A DNA stretch of 33,529 nucleotides from positions 1 through 33,529 of the forward strand of contig JAHEWK010000057.1 in assembly GCA_020740775.1 (NCBI GenBank), read 5' to 3'. The notes beneath the pieces are model-generated. The model did not search any database, was not told the DNA's origin, and was given only the letters and a program-made list of their open reading frames with translations. This stretch comes from Ilyonectria destructans. Its lineage: Eukaryota > Ascomycota > Sordariomycetes > Hypocreales > Nectriaceae. Below are positions 11,314 through 21,924 of the stretch, in pieces; within the stretch, counting starts at the first letter, position 1; each line of letters begins with the position of its first letter. The position numbers and the translations under genes are program-made.

Positions 11314-11463
11314 CAGTGCTGACTTCAATTCAAGTAAGTCAAGTTCGGGGGTGCAACTTGATTACTTGAAATAAAACCGTCCGTGAACTTACTTAACTTG
11401 AATTGAATTGATATACTTGATTGAAAGCGCTGACCTGAGGCCAGGATGAAGCTATTGGTACTC

Positions 11464-14330
11464 TCACGCCTCCCCTCCATCCCAACCCATCAGGTCCCCA
11501 CCAAAGCTAACGACCTCGCCCACAGTGATCGCTTGATGGCCTAGCCAATTCCGTAGGCACTGTATTTCCTCTATTATCTCGGGGCTTAAGCTCTGCCTTT
11601 GCGAGCTTGCCGTCAACTTTTGTGACGCTAAACGTCCGCTCAGGATCAACAGACATCGCAGGAATTGCCAGGATGTCGAGGGCAAACTTGCTCAGACGTG
11701 GATATTCTTCTTGGTGATCCTTCCACCATAGAATGGGGTTCAAGTTCTCTCGCCGGACTGGCCCTTGTCTCATATAAACCCCAAGCTCATCTTCTTCCTC
11801 CATCATGTACCGATCGTAGCTCTGCATCCACTGGTCAAATTGACTGGGCTCGTCTTGCCGCATCGCTTTTCCGATTATGGTTCTCGCTGTCTCGGACTGC
11901 TCCTTACGTGGATACTGTTGTTCAAAGAATTCCCGGACACTGTTCTTGGCGTCCCTTAGCCACACTAGTTGCTCGTGGCTAGTCCAGTTCGCCTCAAGCC
12001 AAGACACGTTCCAGCGTGGGTGAAGAATAACGGCAGCCGGGTAAAGTGGCGATTGGCTAAGTAGACTGTAATACTCATCAAGCTTTGACCAACAGTTATT
12101 GATAGAGATTTGTATGCATCCTCGGTGGTCATCATTAAGATTCTCAGTTTGCAAAAATGCACCAGTGTATTCGTCTCGAGTGTGCTGTGGTAAGTGTTTC
12201 TGTCACATAATATAGGCTATCATAATGCTACGCATTAGCGGAGTGTTCATTCCACTTTTGCCGTAGCTGTCAAATGCAACAGTTTCTCGCGTTTGCGACC
12301 CTGGTCAACTTGCGGAGTACTACATCCTGAGAAACTATTAGCAAAATAGGCATGAGACGAGCGAATATGAACTAGAAAGCCGTACTATTGGTTGCCGAGG
12401 CTCTGGCATTCCTTAGCTCATTAGCAGTGCCATCAGGTGGCGAGAATATCAGTTTTTGCTCCTCGAAGAAGTTGAGCAAATATTCCATTCCGATCATCAC
12501 TTCCCACAAGGCGCCGTAACGGCCTTCTTTGGCCCAACCCTGGCACCTCATGGTGATCTCCTAGAGTGGTTTTAGTAGACTCTGTATCTCCGCCAACAGA
12601 AGCCAGTCCTGCGGTGAAAGGTGATCTTGGACAGGCACACGTTGTCGGGGCTCTGCTGCCTTCGTTTCGAGATATACGATAAAATAGTCAATATGCTCTC
12701 GTTTGCGAATGGCACGCTGGATCATCAGAAAAGTCGAATTCCATCTGGTTTCATTGTTTTGCATCAGCTCGAGGTCGATGGCAGCTCGCTCCTCCTCAAA
12801 GAGTTGGTAGCCGTCTTCGTCGCGCTGGTTGCATGCCAGAGATTTCATCAACTCTGTGAAAGGCCTCTAGTGAGTTGATTCAACTAACTAGTCCCTATGC
12901 TGTTTACTTTCAAGATGAAGAAAGGAAAGAATCTAAATACAAACTGGGTGCGTGAAGACGCGTTATATCTTCTTTAATATAGAAGATTCGAGAATCAACT
13001 CGATGGCGCTGTGGAGAAGAATTCGGGCTTGGCGGCAGAGCCGCCAGCCAAGTGGGCCTGACCCGTTACAAACTCTCGCCGTTGCGGAGAAGCCCTGACG
13101 AACCGGACGATGTTATGCAGCTTGCCCACTGCTCCCCGTTTCCGCCAAAGTCGAAGCTCACGCTCTTCAACTTGGAAAGCCGCCTCGGTGAAGGCTTCTC
13201 GCTCAAACGAGTCAGGGTCTTTCCCCCAGAGGAACGCTCGAGCTGCAAGGTTGACAATATGCCCAAAGCACCGTGTTCGATGGTTTCTAATATCCTCCTC
13301 GGCTATCGCAGGAGAAAGTTGACGATAGAGGCTGGCCAAGCATGTGTCATTGGACGAGACATTGTCACAGACACCCGCGCCAATCCGATCTCGTATCCCG
13401 TACTCGCCGAAGATGCCATATATTGTCGTTGCTTGGTTATCTCCGGAATGAGCTCCCCACACACGGCGCAGGGCAAGAAGTCGTGATTGGACTTGATAGG
13501 AGGCGTCGAGATAGTGAGCGTGGAGGCCAAGGAAAGCGTACCGGTTTGGAGAAGTCCACATGTCAAAGCTAAAGCTAATCCTTGTGACTGCCTTCTCCAA
13601 TTGACTCGATATTGCTCCCTTCTTTGCCTCGAATAATTTCCGCATGGTATCATACACCGACTGCCGGCTCCACGGCACCTCTTTCGCCAATGACGCATCG
13701 TGTAAGTCGAGCATTCGTCGCAAGTACGGATTCGACGGCGCCGTGAAAGGAAGATTGGCAGTGACGATCCAGCCGACCGTCAGCTCCTTCGCTTTATTAA
13801 CATTGAATCTTGCAGTAGGAAGCTCCACGCAGCGCCGTTTCGAAGGAGGGTGAATGTCAACGCGAGACGAATCTTCGTCCGCATTGCCGTCCGCCTCAGT
13901 GATCATATGTGACCTATATCCAGTAAGACGCTGAAAAAGAAAGAAAAAATCGGACTCATAGAGATGCCATATACCGTCGGAGATGTTCAATTGGCGACGT
14001 GGTGTTTGTCGCGACGAACAACGAGCTCTTCCCGCGTTCATCACATTTCGAGCAAGCCCAATAGGTCTGCAACGTCCGCAAATCAGGGCTGACTTCTGTG
14101 AGGAAGAGTCCGTGGGCTTGAATCCAGCTCCGCCGGCCTTTGCGATTCTTGTTGGCAATATACTCCTCTGGTATATACCTCTTGCAGCCGATCTGGACCG
14201 TTGGGAGGTCAGCAAGAGTCGTTCTCCCAGATTCAGCCTTGATGGACGCAGCGTCAAGCTGCTGTTTCAGTGATTTGCGCTGACTGCTAATTCCCAGGAG
14301 CGTTTCTAGCGACTGCTGTTGTGCTGCCAT
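11464..14330 (-). pseudogene. hAT transposase with BED zinc finger, disrupted
   Basis: Exon 1 (13975-14330) holds a BED-type zinc finger: WACSKC then, across a 61-bp intron (GTATAT/ATATAG), HLRRSHM. Exon 2 (13070-13913) carries the first catalytic aspartate region (SFDMWTSPNRYAFLG), GVCDNVSSND and RCFGHIVNLAAR. A 203-bp GT-AG intron (12867-13069) leads in frame to exon 3 with ELMQNNETRWNSTF. The C-terminal dimerisation part is NPILWWKDHQEEYPRLSKFA, with the glutamate in DPERTFS. Breaks are an in-frame TAG at 12561-12563 (LLKPL*EITMRCQG), unclear sequence between 12390 and 12160, and a frameshift near 11610, after which the tail (IIEEIQCLRNWLG) continues in another frame to 11464. The element cannot make its own enzyme in this copy. 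Confidence 0.8.
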
Positions 14331-14590
14331 AGCGGATCATTGGCGGATCGCGGATCGTGGATGCTTCTCACAAAGGGACTACTTGGGTTCTGAGTCAGGT
14401 GCGACACGTCTCGACCACGCGGGCGAACAAAACAATAAATCCGCGCCACCCCTACCGCGTCCCTGGATTATCATTAGTGCAATCAGCTTGGGGGACACAC
14501 CAAATTCATTACCCAACACCTGGGGCCCGACGAGCCCCGAATGGCCTCGGCACTCCCAGGACCATCGCACAGGAAAACCCATAAAATATA

Positions 14591-15102
14591 CCCGTTGGCA
14601 ATGTGGGGCGCCGCCTACCAACCTCGTCCCGAGGTTGGTCACAAAACTCTGGTCCAGCCACAAAAAGATGGTCCACTTTTACACCAAAAAACAGCTATTT
14701 TAACCTTATATTCTAGCTTTAGCTTATATATAAGTTATAAATATTTCTAAAAAATAGATTTATATATAATCAACTTTAGACTTAAGGATAAATATTAAAA
14801 TTTTATAATCTATTAATATTTATAATAAGATATCTATAAAGAGGTTTAAAAAGGATAAGTAAATAAATAAAATAAACAATAATAATATAAAAATATAGAA
14901 AGAGGTTCTTTTTAAAGCCCTAAGTTATTTAAATCTAGATATAATTTTAAAAGGTTTTATTTACCTTTAATAAGCTTAGAATAAAGAGCTATAATTGGCT
15001 GTTTTTGGTGTAAAAAGTGGACCATCTTTTTGTGGCTGGACCAGGTTTTTGTGACCAACCTCGGGACGAGGTTGGTAGGCGGCGCCCCACATTGCCAACG
15101 GG
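14591..15102. mobile_element. 512-bp MITE with ~100-bp terminal inverted repeats
   Basis: The two ends are inverted copies of about 100 bases, beginning CCCGTTGGCAATGTGGGGCG and nearly identical. They include an inner palindrome, CCAACCTCGTCCCGAGGTTGG interrupted by one base. TA flanks it on both sides (14589-14590 and 15103-15104), indicating Tc1/mariner-type mobilisation. The 300-base core is extremely A/T-rich and TpA-rich with no coding frame, unlike the GC-rich arms. It lies inside the hAT element, so it arrived later. Confidence 0.85.
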
Positions 15103-15225
15103 TAGTATTTCAAGTAAATCAAGTTTGAGGCATTATGAACTTACTTACTTGAAATATATTGGGCCGTCAACTTACTTGACTTACTTGAAATACTTGACTT
15201 GATACTTGAATTGAGGTCAGCGCTG

Positions 15226-15728
15226 ATTCAGCCATCATCTGGAAAGATAGGCGGACCCAGAGTTCTATGCTGGAAAGGATTGCCCACATGCCAAGCTCTC
15301 AATTGGCACCAAGGCATAGGGCGTATCGGGCGCATGAGCTGCTGATAAGCCCCCGTCGCTCGTGTTTACTGTGCATGTTTCTTTTTCCAAGCACGCAGAC
15401 TCTACCCCGTCCAGAGCGAGTAGGACGACGGATGCGTTAACATCCCCCCGACAATACTTGTTGGAGATCACAAGTGTGAGGCGACCAAGCCGGTGGTAAG
15501 GTGTGGAAGAAGGAGGAACATTCTACAAGAGATCGTGACTGTACATAAACAGTGGTTCCCCTACTGCACATTCAGTATGAATTAAGAAATTAGAATCTTC
15601 TCATTTCAACAATACTAACTCCCGACTAACCCTCCCACGCACCCTCGTGGCACGACACCAGGTCTCGCTTCAGCGGCCGAAGATAGGAAACTGAACACTT
15701 GGAGAATTGCCTTCAAGCGCACTTGCCA
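15226..15728. other. Sequence between hAT element and homeodomain gene, no gene recognised
   Basis: A minus-strand frame of 68 codons (15265-15471) has no recognisable motif. This stretch lies just outside the proposed left inversion breakpoint (~15792). Before the inversion it would have faced the sequence now at about 25020-25520. Confidence 0.4.
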
Positions 15729-17541
15729 CTACTTACTAACCCCACGAGACCCCGCCGAGGAAAGGACAATGTGACATGGAAACATTGGCATTTGGATAGA
15801 TTTTGAACTGGTGAAGATGTCTCGAAGCCATGACGGTGCTGGCGGGACAGGATGGCCAGAGGCGACTTTTGCACCGAAAATAATGGAACATCCCTCGTAC
15901 TGGAGTTCGTGATCCGAAGGCAAACGCCCATGTGCGTCTAGGTAGCCGTACATATAATACTCGAGCTCTAGTTTGATGAGCTCATATGCACTAGTAGGTG
16001 TGCCGGCCGGTCCTTGCGTGACAGAGAAGGGAAGTGGCGAGGTTTGCTCGTAATGAATGAGGTCTATCGGTTAGTTGTGAGAATTATCATATCAGAAACA
16101 GCTACTCACAAGGTGGTATAGCATTCTCGATCATTTCATTCACATCATGGTCAAATCCCCAATCACCCTTCCAATCCGCCATTGTGCTTTCACTCTTAAA
16201 GTGGTCGGCGAGATGGTCGACTCGTATGGCCCAGGACAATAGAGCCTCTCCGCAGAAGCCGCATCGAGATCTGATCTCGGCGTTGTCGGTTTTCCATGAG
16301 TCCATCGGCCACTCCATGTACTTGGTACCATGTACCACCTTTAAGTGCTGGTGAAGGTGGTCCTTCCGATAGAAAGTGCGCTCCTCAAGCGAACGTTCTA
16401 TGCATGAAGCATAATTATGCGCATTCAGGTGCGGCTCGTTCGGGTCGGCTTGTCCGCAGTAGATACACGATATGCCTTGCTCGGGGTGCATGACAGTAGC
16501 CCCGTTTGGAGAGCAAACCCATCTCTCGAGCGAGAGATGCAGTGACTTTTCATGCCGAGTCCAGTTATGCTTTGTTTTGAACGTCTCTGGACAAAATGTA
16601 CACTGGTACGTGTGGTACGTGTGGAACAGACTTGGCCGGGGGTAGCCTTGTCGCTTGGGCGCCCTTCGCCGTCTTCTCCGACCAGCATGTCGCGCCAGGA
16701 TCCTAAGCGAGCTTCCGGAGCTGTAGGAATGGGCCGAGGTGTGAGACCCAGATCCGCGACTTGAATGGGAGTTGCCTGCGCTACTGACCGACGAGGCGTT
16801 ATCTGAAGATCTGCCGGATATTGGCGAGATGGGCCCAAGTTTAGGCGAGGCAGCCACGGCACGAGAGATGCTGGCGACAGTAGCGGGTTCGCATTCGGGT
16901 GGCGAGTGTTGCCAGCGCTGAAGGGGGCTCATTTCTTCACAAGGCATAGGCGTCGGGGGTCGTCGGGGGATATTGATGGTATTAGGTCCGGTTGATGTTG
17001 ATTGAGTAGCATCACGGATATATGAGGCTTGAATCCGGGAAGAAGGCGGCTTAGAGCGCCTTCTGGCGTTTACGAGCCAGTTGGTTACTTGCTGCCGGCT
17101 GAGACCCGTTTGGTCCTGGAGCATCTCGAGATCTTCAGCGGTGGCATAGGGATGTTGTTGATGGGCTGCGAACCAGTTCCTCAGTATCTTTGCCACCCGA
17201 GTAGAAAAGCGACGACCAGATTTTGGCGGTACACTGGCTGCCGGAGTTTGTAATTGGCCCATGGGTGTGGTGCTCGTAGAGGGCTCACCAACTACATCGG
17301 TGGCTGAGGCTTGGAGACCGCGGGTCTCTGAGGGAGAGGTGGGCAGAAATAGGTCTGTAGTGGTCCAGGTAGCATCAGTGTCCTCCACTTGCTCCTGCAT
17401 CCAGGTAAATAAATCGTCCTCCTGGAAGTCGAGGTCATAGTCGAGATCCTGGGCGAACTCGGCAGCGGAAGGAAGCTCTTCCGTATCGCGCCCAGATGGG
17501 ATTCCGATCATGGCTTGGGGCGTGTTCTGGACCATCAGCAT
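15729..17541 (-). CDS. Homeodomain (KN/TALE-type) and C2H2 zinc-finger protein, C-terminally truncated
   Basis: Two exons, 16110-17541 and 15729-16063 (46-bp intron, GTGAGT/GATAG), encode 588 residues. The ATG at 17541 is preferred. An upstream in-frame ATG at 17661 would add 40 residues of unlikely composition. Order: acidic N-terminus; homeodomain ~110-162 with VTNWLVNARRR as recognition helix; Ser/Pro-rich linker; basic run (~288-293); C2H2 finger ~314-335 (CTFCPETF...H...H); then Cys/His clusters CIYCG and CGFCGEALLSW. After the fingers come YELIKLELEYYMYGYLDA and WLRDIF, as in fungal homologues. It is presumably a nuclear DNA-binding regulator. Family similarity stops abruptly after residue 568 (SSKSIQ), leaving a 20-residue unrelated tail. 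The expected continuation is at 25524-26490 on the plus strand. Confidence 0.8.
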
Positions 17542-18419
17542 CACGATTGTCTTCCGTGTGTGAGTTTCGTGTTTACTGGCAAGTGAGCACGAGATACATG
17601 TAGGTATGCAAAGTGAACGATGTCGAATCTTTGCTTGGGATGTTGAGAGGGGTCCTGTCATTCAAGGGCGAAAACGAAACCTGTCACGGCCCGGTCTGCA
17701 CAGACCACGTGACGATGACCACACCATGCACGCCCCACCAATTTCTAACCAATCATTGTTGGATCACCATTCCCAACCGTGATCCAACAGGAATACCCTT
17801 AGTATATAAGCACATTCGTTTAGCACTTTCATAGAGACAGGGGAAGGCGCACGTCCGCCGGGGGAAGCTGGAAGTTGGAAGCTGGGCGTGGTGGGCAAGT
17901 TGGCGGCTCCCTTGCGCTGAGTAGCCTTTCGGCACGAAGCTTGCAACAAGAGCCTGTTTACTAGTGGGTTGCTGCACGTGTTGAGAAGAGGGCGCGGTTT
18001 TAAGTGGTCGGCTCTGAGTGGGTGGATGAAGAGACTTGGCCAATAGGGCGCGTGTGTGTGTTACCTTTATTTTGCGTAGCCAATAAGACGTACGCAGCAG
18101 GCTTTGAGGAGCAGGCACCATTTTGAGTGGCACGATTTGAAGAGCTTAATACAGAACTAAGAGACCTAGCCAATAGGGTGAAGGTTAATAATTGAGAATT
18201 GAGACAGGGATCAAGAGACTGCAGTATAGATGGCAAGGGGTTCGAAGTCCTGCTAGAAGATATCATGATGCAGGTATGGATGCGCTCGTACGGAGCACGA
18301 CGCGAATTTTTTGCAATAGTTTTCTGGCAAGTGCAGACGCGCCAGGTTGAGTAAACAGACCTTCCCCGGCTTGCTAAGGGCGCAGCGGACCAATGGGGGG
18401 ATTGAAACAGTAACCTATT
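17542..18419. other. Upstream region of the homeodomain gene
   Basis: A TATATAA at about 17801-17810 may be the core promoter, about 265 bp upstream of the start. The sequence AGCCAATA(G/A) recurs near 18030, 18080 and 18170, so CCAAT-box type elements are possible. No coding frame is credible. Confidence 0.35.
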
Positions 18420-18545
18420 TAGGCCAACCCAGACCGATCCAGACCACCCCAGACCGATCGGTCTGTCCGGTCTGTCGGTCTGATGAGAATGGCCGGTCCG
18501 TCGGTCTGCAGTCTGGCAGACGGACTCAGCCGGTCTGTCAAACGG
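18420..18545. repeat. Degenerate CAGACCG/CGGTCTG array, partly palindromic
   Basis: The heptamer CAGACCG and its complement CGGTCTG recur about a dozen times in 125 bp, including the perfect palindrome CAGACCGATCGGTCTG. The array directly abuts the broken 3' side of the LINE ORF1 copy. Reading through it gives a spurious protein rich in Thr-Asp-Arg-Pro. Confidence 0.7.
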
Positions 18546-19063
18546 TCTGTCTGTTAGCCACAATGTTCTTGGCCTCTATGATCGCCTTGATCCTCCTCAG
18601 TTCTTCGTCGTTCCTACCGATGACCCTCAGGCGGTTGGTATTTCGTCCGTCTCTGGTCACTGCGACGCATCGCCAACTAGGTTGGTCGCTAGACGTTTGC
18701 ATTTCCTGTTCAATGGCCCTGCGAAGCACTGCTGGTGTAGTATCTCCGATATGATCCTCGGGCACCCTGGATGTGTCTTCTGTGCAGAACACCGGTTCCG
18801 GAGTTGCCGATCGAACTGTGGATGGAATTGGAATGGTAATACTAACAGGGGTTATTCCGGCAGCATCCGCATATGTTTGGCTAGGCGATCGTGCTGCATA
18901 AGCATTGTTATGATATCCAACTGTAGCCGGGTTTGTTCCAGCTTGCAGCAAACCTGGGTAAGCTGCTTACGGACTTGGGATAACTCTTGTGCCATCTGGG
19001 CCGTGGTCCTAGCGACTTCTTCAGCCATACGGTCGTAAAGCTTTGTAAACTCGAGCTGAAACT

Positions 19064-19899
19064 CAGTGATGTTATTGGATTGGATTAGAGCTAGATCCGA
19101 GCCTCGATCCAATCCATTTCAGACGTGGGGACAGGCAGCCTCCAATATATCCAGAATGGATTCCAGTTTATATTGTGACCCTTCTGGGACAATAAATAAG
19201 ACGCTAAATAAGCAGATTTCGAGTAGAACGGGAATTATATCCTTGCGTATAGTTATAACAGCACTTAAATAAGTACTTATTATGCTCTCCAGCAACTTGC
19301 TTCTCCAATATGCATAACTCCCTTGGCGCTGTTGCAGTTGATACAGATAGCAGTAAGAACCACTTAGATGGCTCCTGCTCGAATTGTATATCAACCATAC
19401 CCTACTGCCAGACAGAGTAGAGAACACATTGCTTTCTATTCCGCTTGAATTCGTCAGGTTTAATTAGGGTTCCGGCGGGGTGGTTTGGGCGGGGGTTAAG
19501 ATATGTTGGAGCAAGAATAACTCTTTCAGGATCAGGACGGCGACCGCTGCCAGGGCCGAAATAGCTGGAGATAGTAGCCATAGTGTAGTTGGTAAGTAGG
19601 CTGTTCAGATACGTCTGCCACAGCAGAAGGACTGCCGAAGTTACGAGCGATGCATTTACTTCTATAGTTTTGCTAGTGGACCAATCTGCACGAGTTGGAT
19701 ACTGACTATAGCGGGCAGTTATATCGTAGTCTGCGACGGGAGCCCCGTCACTGCCACCAAATTAGGCTTAGCTTTTGCCTTATTAGGTTAGACTATGGAG
19801 CTCCAGGAGCTCCATGCCAATAAATCCAATCCAGTCTAAATCTTCGAGAGCCCCAAATCCAGTCCAATCCAAATTGCCTCCAATCCAATTATATCACTG
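19064..19899. mobile_element. 836-bp non-autonomous hAT element
   Basis: Terminal repeats CAGTGATGTTATTGGATTGG (left) and CAGTGATATAATTGGATTGG (right, inverted) match at 18 of 20 bases. The 8-bp target duplication CTGAAACT is perfect (19056-19063 and 19900-19907). Sub-terminal GGATTGG/CCAATCC motifs recur, as in hAT ends. No transposase frame was found inside. It splits LINE ORF1, so it is younger than copy A. Confidence 0.9.
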
Positions 19900-19993
19900 C
19901 TGAAACTCGGCCTTTATGATTTCCATTTTGTTATTGAAGTCTTGTTGTAGGAGTTGTTTCAGGCCCTGGATTGCCTCGATCATGATGCCAGCC

Positions 19994-20133
19994 TGTTGAA
20001 ATGTGCAGGTTGTATTAATTGAAGAAGAAGAAAACTAGCGCTAACCAGCGGAAGCTACTGACGAGAAGATCATCCACATCCCAGCCACCAATGGATCGGA
20101 ATAGCCATTGATCCGTGACAACGGATCTCAACA
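19994..20133. mobile_element. 140-bp solo mini-LTR with perfect 5-bp target duplication
   Basis: It begins TGTTGAAATG and ends CTCAACA (TG...CA, with inverted TGTTGA/TCAACA tips), and is flanked by CAGCC on both sides (19989-19993 and 20134-20138). The RIP-mutated copy B lacks exactly this insert, so the empty site is seen within the same window. Confidence 0.85.
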
Positions 20134-20691
20134 CAGCCGCCTTGGGCGTGGTCTTTTTCTTAGGTCGGTTACGGCTCGACGCTCCCTCACTGCTCTCCTG
20201 CTCCTCCTCCCATTCCCTATCACGTTCTTGTTGTTCCGATTCCATTGCCCTCGTCGTTCTGGCACTTTTACGCAGGGGACGATGATGTCCCCCGCCCGGA
20301 ACGTCCGGTTCGCGGTTCCATGACGATGATGACGTCTGAAGCGGGGTTCGCAGCACAGACATGCACCAAAGACCAAAAATCTCCGCCAAGTAGCTACCAG
20401 GTATTCCAAAAGGTAAGGAGATCAATAATGAGATTTCGAGAAAAATCAATCCACTGTTTCCTATATATATAGTATATATTAAAAACCCGATCTAATATAA
20501 TAGATTTCACCTAACTCAAGTAGAAGCTGGAATCTCACAAAATGCAAACGACAAGAGCAACGTCATTATTATAAATTAAAAGCTCACGTGAATCCCACGT
20601 GATTCTTAACAGAAAAATCCCAGCCAATGAAGACTTTTTTACACTTGATCTCCGGGGGGGGGAGTGAATTCGAAGTTCATTCACATGTGCT

Positions 20692-20930
20692 AAATGAGAG
20701 TGGGAGGATTAGGACCATTAGAGGGAGCAAATGAGAGTGGGAGAATTAGGACCATTAGAGGGAGCAAATGAGAGTGGGAGAATTAGGACCACATTAGAGG
20801 GAGCAAGTGAGAGTGGGAGGATTAGGACCATTAGATGTGCCAAATGAGAGTGGGAGGATTAGGACCATTAGAGGCACCCGGATGCCAAATGAGAGTGGGA
20901 GGATTCGGACCAATAGAGGGACCCGGATGG
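20692..20930. repeat. Six ~37-bp tandem repeats in the LINE 5' leader
   Basis: The unit AAATGAGAGTGGGAGGATTA, followed by GGACCATTAGAGG and a short variable tail, is repeated about six times with small changes. Copy B keeps one unit in inverse orientation near 21655-21690. By analogy with the monomer arrays of other LINEs, it may be the element's internal promoter. Function is inferred. Confidence 0.75.
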
Positions 20931-21038
20931 GGTTAATCCGGACCAACAGGAGGTGCAGTTGCGCTTCCGAATCGGGTAATCAGGATTTTGGGGGTGAAAA
21001 ATCCCAGAGCTTAAGAAGACCTTTCGTACCGAAAGGCA

Positions 21039-21501
21039 TAGCCTCGACAGCTATCAACACACTTGGTTACATTGAATCTACTATTCTACCATTACCAGAC
21101 CGTGACCTACATTGCTCACTACGACGTCCTGATCCACTAGATCATAAACACTACACGCCTTGGACCTACCCTAGAGCCCTAGTGTAAGCCCGACCATCAC
21201 ACGTTCATAGCTGCTACACCGGATAAACGTTTAACCTTCCGGCCCGGATTCCGAAGGCTCGAGGACCAGCCTTATGGGAGGGGAGCATCGTGTTACGGCT
21301 TGGTTCACCGGGAACAGCGATAGGCTTAAAAGAGCAGCTAATGTGCCTAGTAGTCGCCGTCATAGCGATTATTGACCAATCTTTTGCCCTATGGTACAGC
21401 GGTCTAGCACAAAACGTTACAAAACCGGGCCACCTTGTCATAGAAGGGAGCAATCTGACCCACCCACACTGACACCCAAGCTTAGCTTAATTGAGACTCT
21501 T
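21039..21501. other. 463-bp unique spacer between two head-to-head LINE 5' ends
   Basis: The mirror symmetry of the arms ends at GGTACGAAAGG/CCTTTCGTACC on both sides, and this spacer is not repeated. A plus-strand frame of 60 codons (21290-21472, with CLVVAVIAIIDQSFALWY) is open but unrecognised. It could be host sequence caught between two insertions or the loop of a foldback element. Confidence 0.5.
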
Positions 21502-21924
21502 TGCCTTTCGGTACGAAAGGTATTCTTAAGCTCCAGGATTTTCACCCCCAAAATTTGACCCCCCTTGCAAAATTACCGCATTAAGCGATTACCCGATTTG
21601 GAAGCACAACTGCACCTCTTGTTGGCCCGGATTAATACCACACCCGGGCCCCTCTAATGGTCCTAATCCTCCCACTCCCATTCGGCATATGTAGATGAAC
21701 TTTAAATCCCCCCCGCCGAGATCAAATGTAAAGAAGTCTCCTTTGGGAAGGATTTTTCTGTTAAGAATTATATAGGATTTATATAAGCTTTTAATTTATA
21801 ATAATATTATTGCTCTTATTGTTTGTATTTTATAAGATTTCTGCTTCTGCTTAAGTTAGGTAAAATCTATTAACGTATATGATAAGCGAGCGTCGCAGAC
21901 AAGCGAGCGTCGCACTTGGATTTT

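Larger units (their letters stand above)
11314..15225 (-). mobile_element. hAT-superfamily DNA transposon, decayed
   Basis: The left end reads CAGTGCTGACTTCAATTC and the right end, inverted, CAGCGCTGACCTCAATTC. The match continues for ~23 bases with two differences. Both flanks carry sub-terminal repeats of ACTTACTTGAA/TTCAAGTAAGT type, as hAT transposases require. A hAT transposase relic fills the centre and a foreign 512-bp MITE sits near the right end. The 8-bp flanks (GCTGTTTC and ATTCAGCC) do not match. So either the ends come from two related copies or one flank was rearranged later. A short second GCGCTGACC motif near 11429 hints at a further, smaller relic at the left end. Confidence 0.7.
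18538..20245 (-). pseudogene. LINE ORF1 (gag-like) protein, interrupted
   Basis: The frame starts at ATG 20245 (MESEQQERDREWEEEQ, then RPKKKTTPKAA). It is interrupted by a 140-bp mini-LTR (19994-20133), resumes as GIMIEAIQGLKQLLQQ, and is interrupted again by an 836-bp hAT MITE (19064-19899). It then resumes as LEFTKLYDRMAEEVAR. Deleting each insert with one target-duplication copy restores a single open frame, strong proof of both insertions. The middle is coiled-coil. A frameshift near 18905-18950 precedes SPSQTYADAAGITPVS and WRCVAVTRDGRNTNRLRV. The latter recalls the nucleic-acid-binding ORF1 of fungal Tad-like LINEs (family recalled, not searched). The end at 18538 abuts the satellite array, so the C-terminus is lost. 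Confidence 0.6.
18538..21038 (-). mobile_element. LINE-type retrotransposon, copy A: 5' leader and ORF1 only
   Basis: Reading leftward from 21038, a GC-rich leader with 37-bp tandem repeats is followed by ORF1 (from 20245). The copy is cut off at about 18538 by the CAGACCG array, so ORF2 (reverse transcriptase) is absent. That is the reverse of usual LINE truncation, which loses the 5' end. It has two internal insertions (19064-19899 and 19994-20133). From about 20140 to 21038 it forms an inverted repeat with copy B. Confidence 0.6.

Noticed and set aside
11314..11432. A separate ~120-bp hAT MITE at the left end
   Set aside because: A GCGCTG motif near 11425 could be its right end, but no 8-bp duplication is found and the right repeat is weak. 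A single large element fits better.
16425..16862. 145-codon minus frame (and the opposite plus frames) inside the homeodomain gene
   Set aside because: It is an off-frame shadow of the long, motif-rich exon 16110-17541.
18000..18563. 187-codon minus frame rich in Thr-Asp-Arg-Pro
   Set aside because: Its N-terminal part is simply the CAGACCG array translated, with no homology expected of a real protein.
20015..20449. 144-codon minus frame as a single protein
   Set aside because: Its end (from about residue 100) is read through the 140-bp mini-LTR. The real frame jumps from 20138 to below 19994.
20807..21187. 126-codon plus frame over the LINE leader
   Set aside because: It is made of the 37-bp repeats plus arm sequence. 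The peptide repeats (NESGRIRT) are a by-product of the array.
18400..21900. CRISPR-like array
   Set aside because: The tandem units are contiguous or nearly so, without unique spacers, and the genome is fungal.
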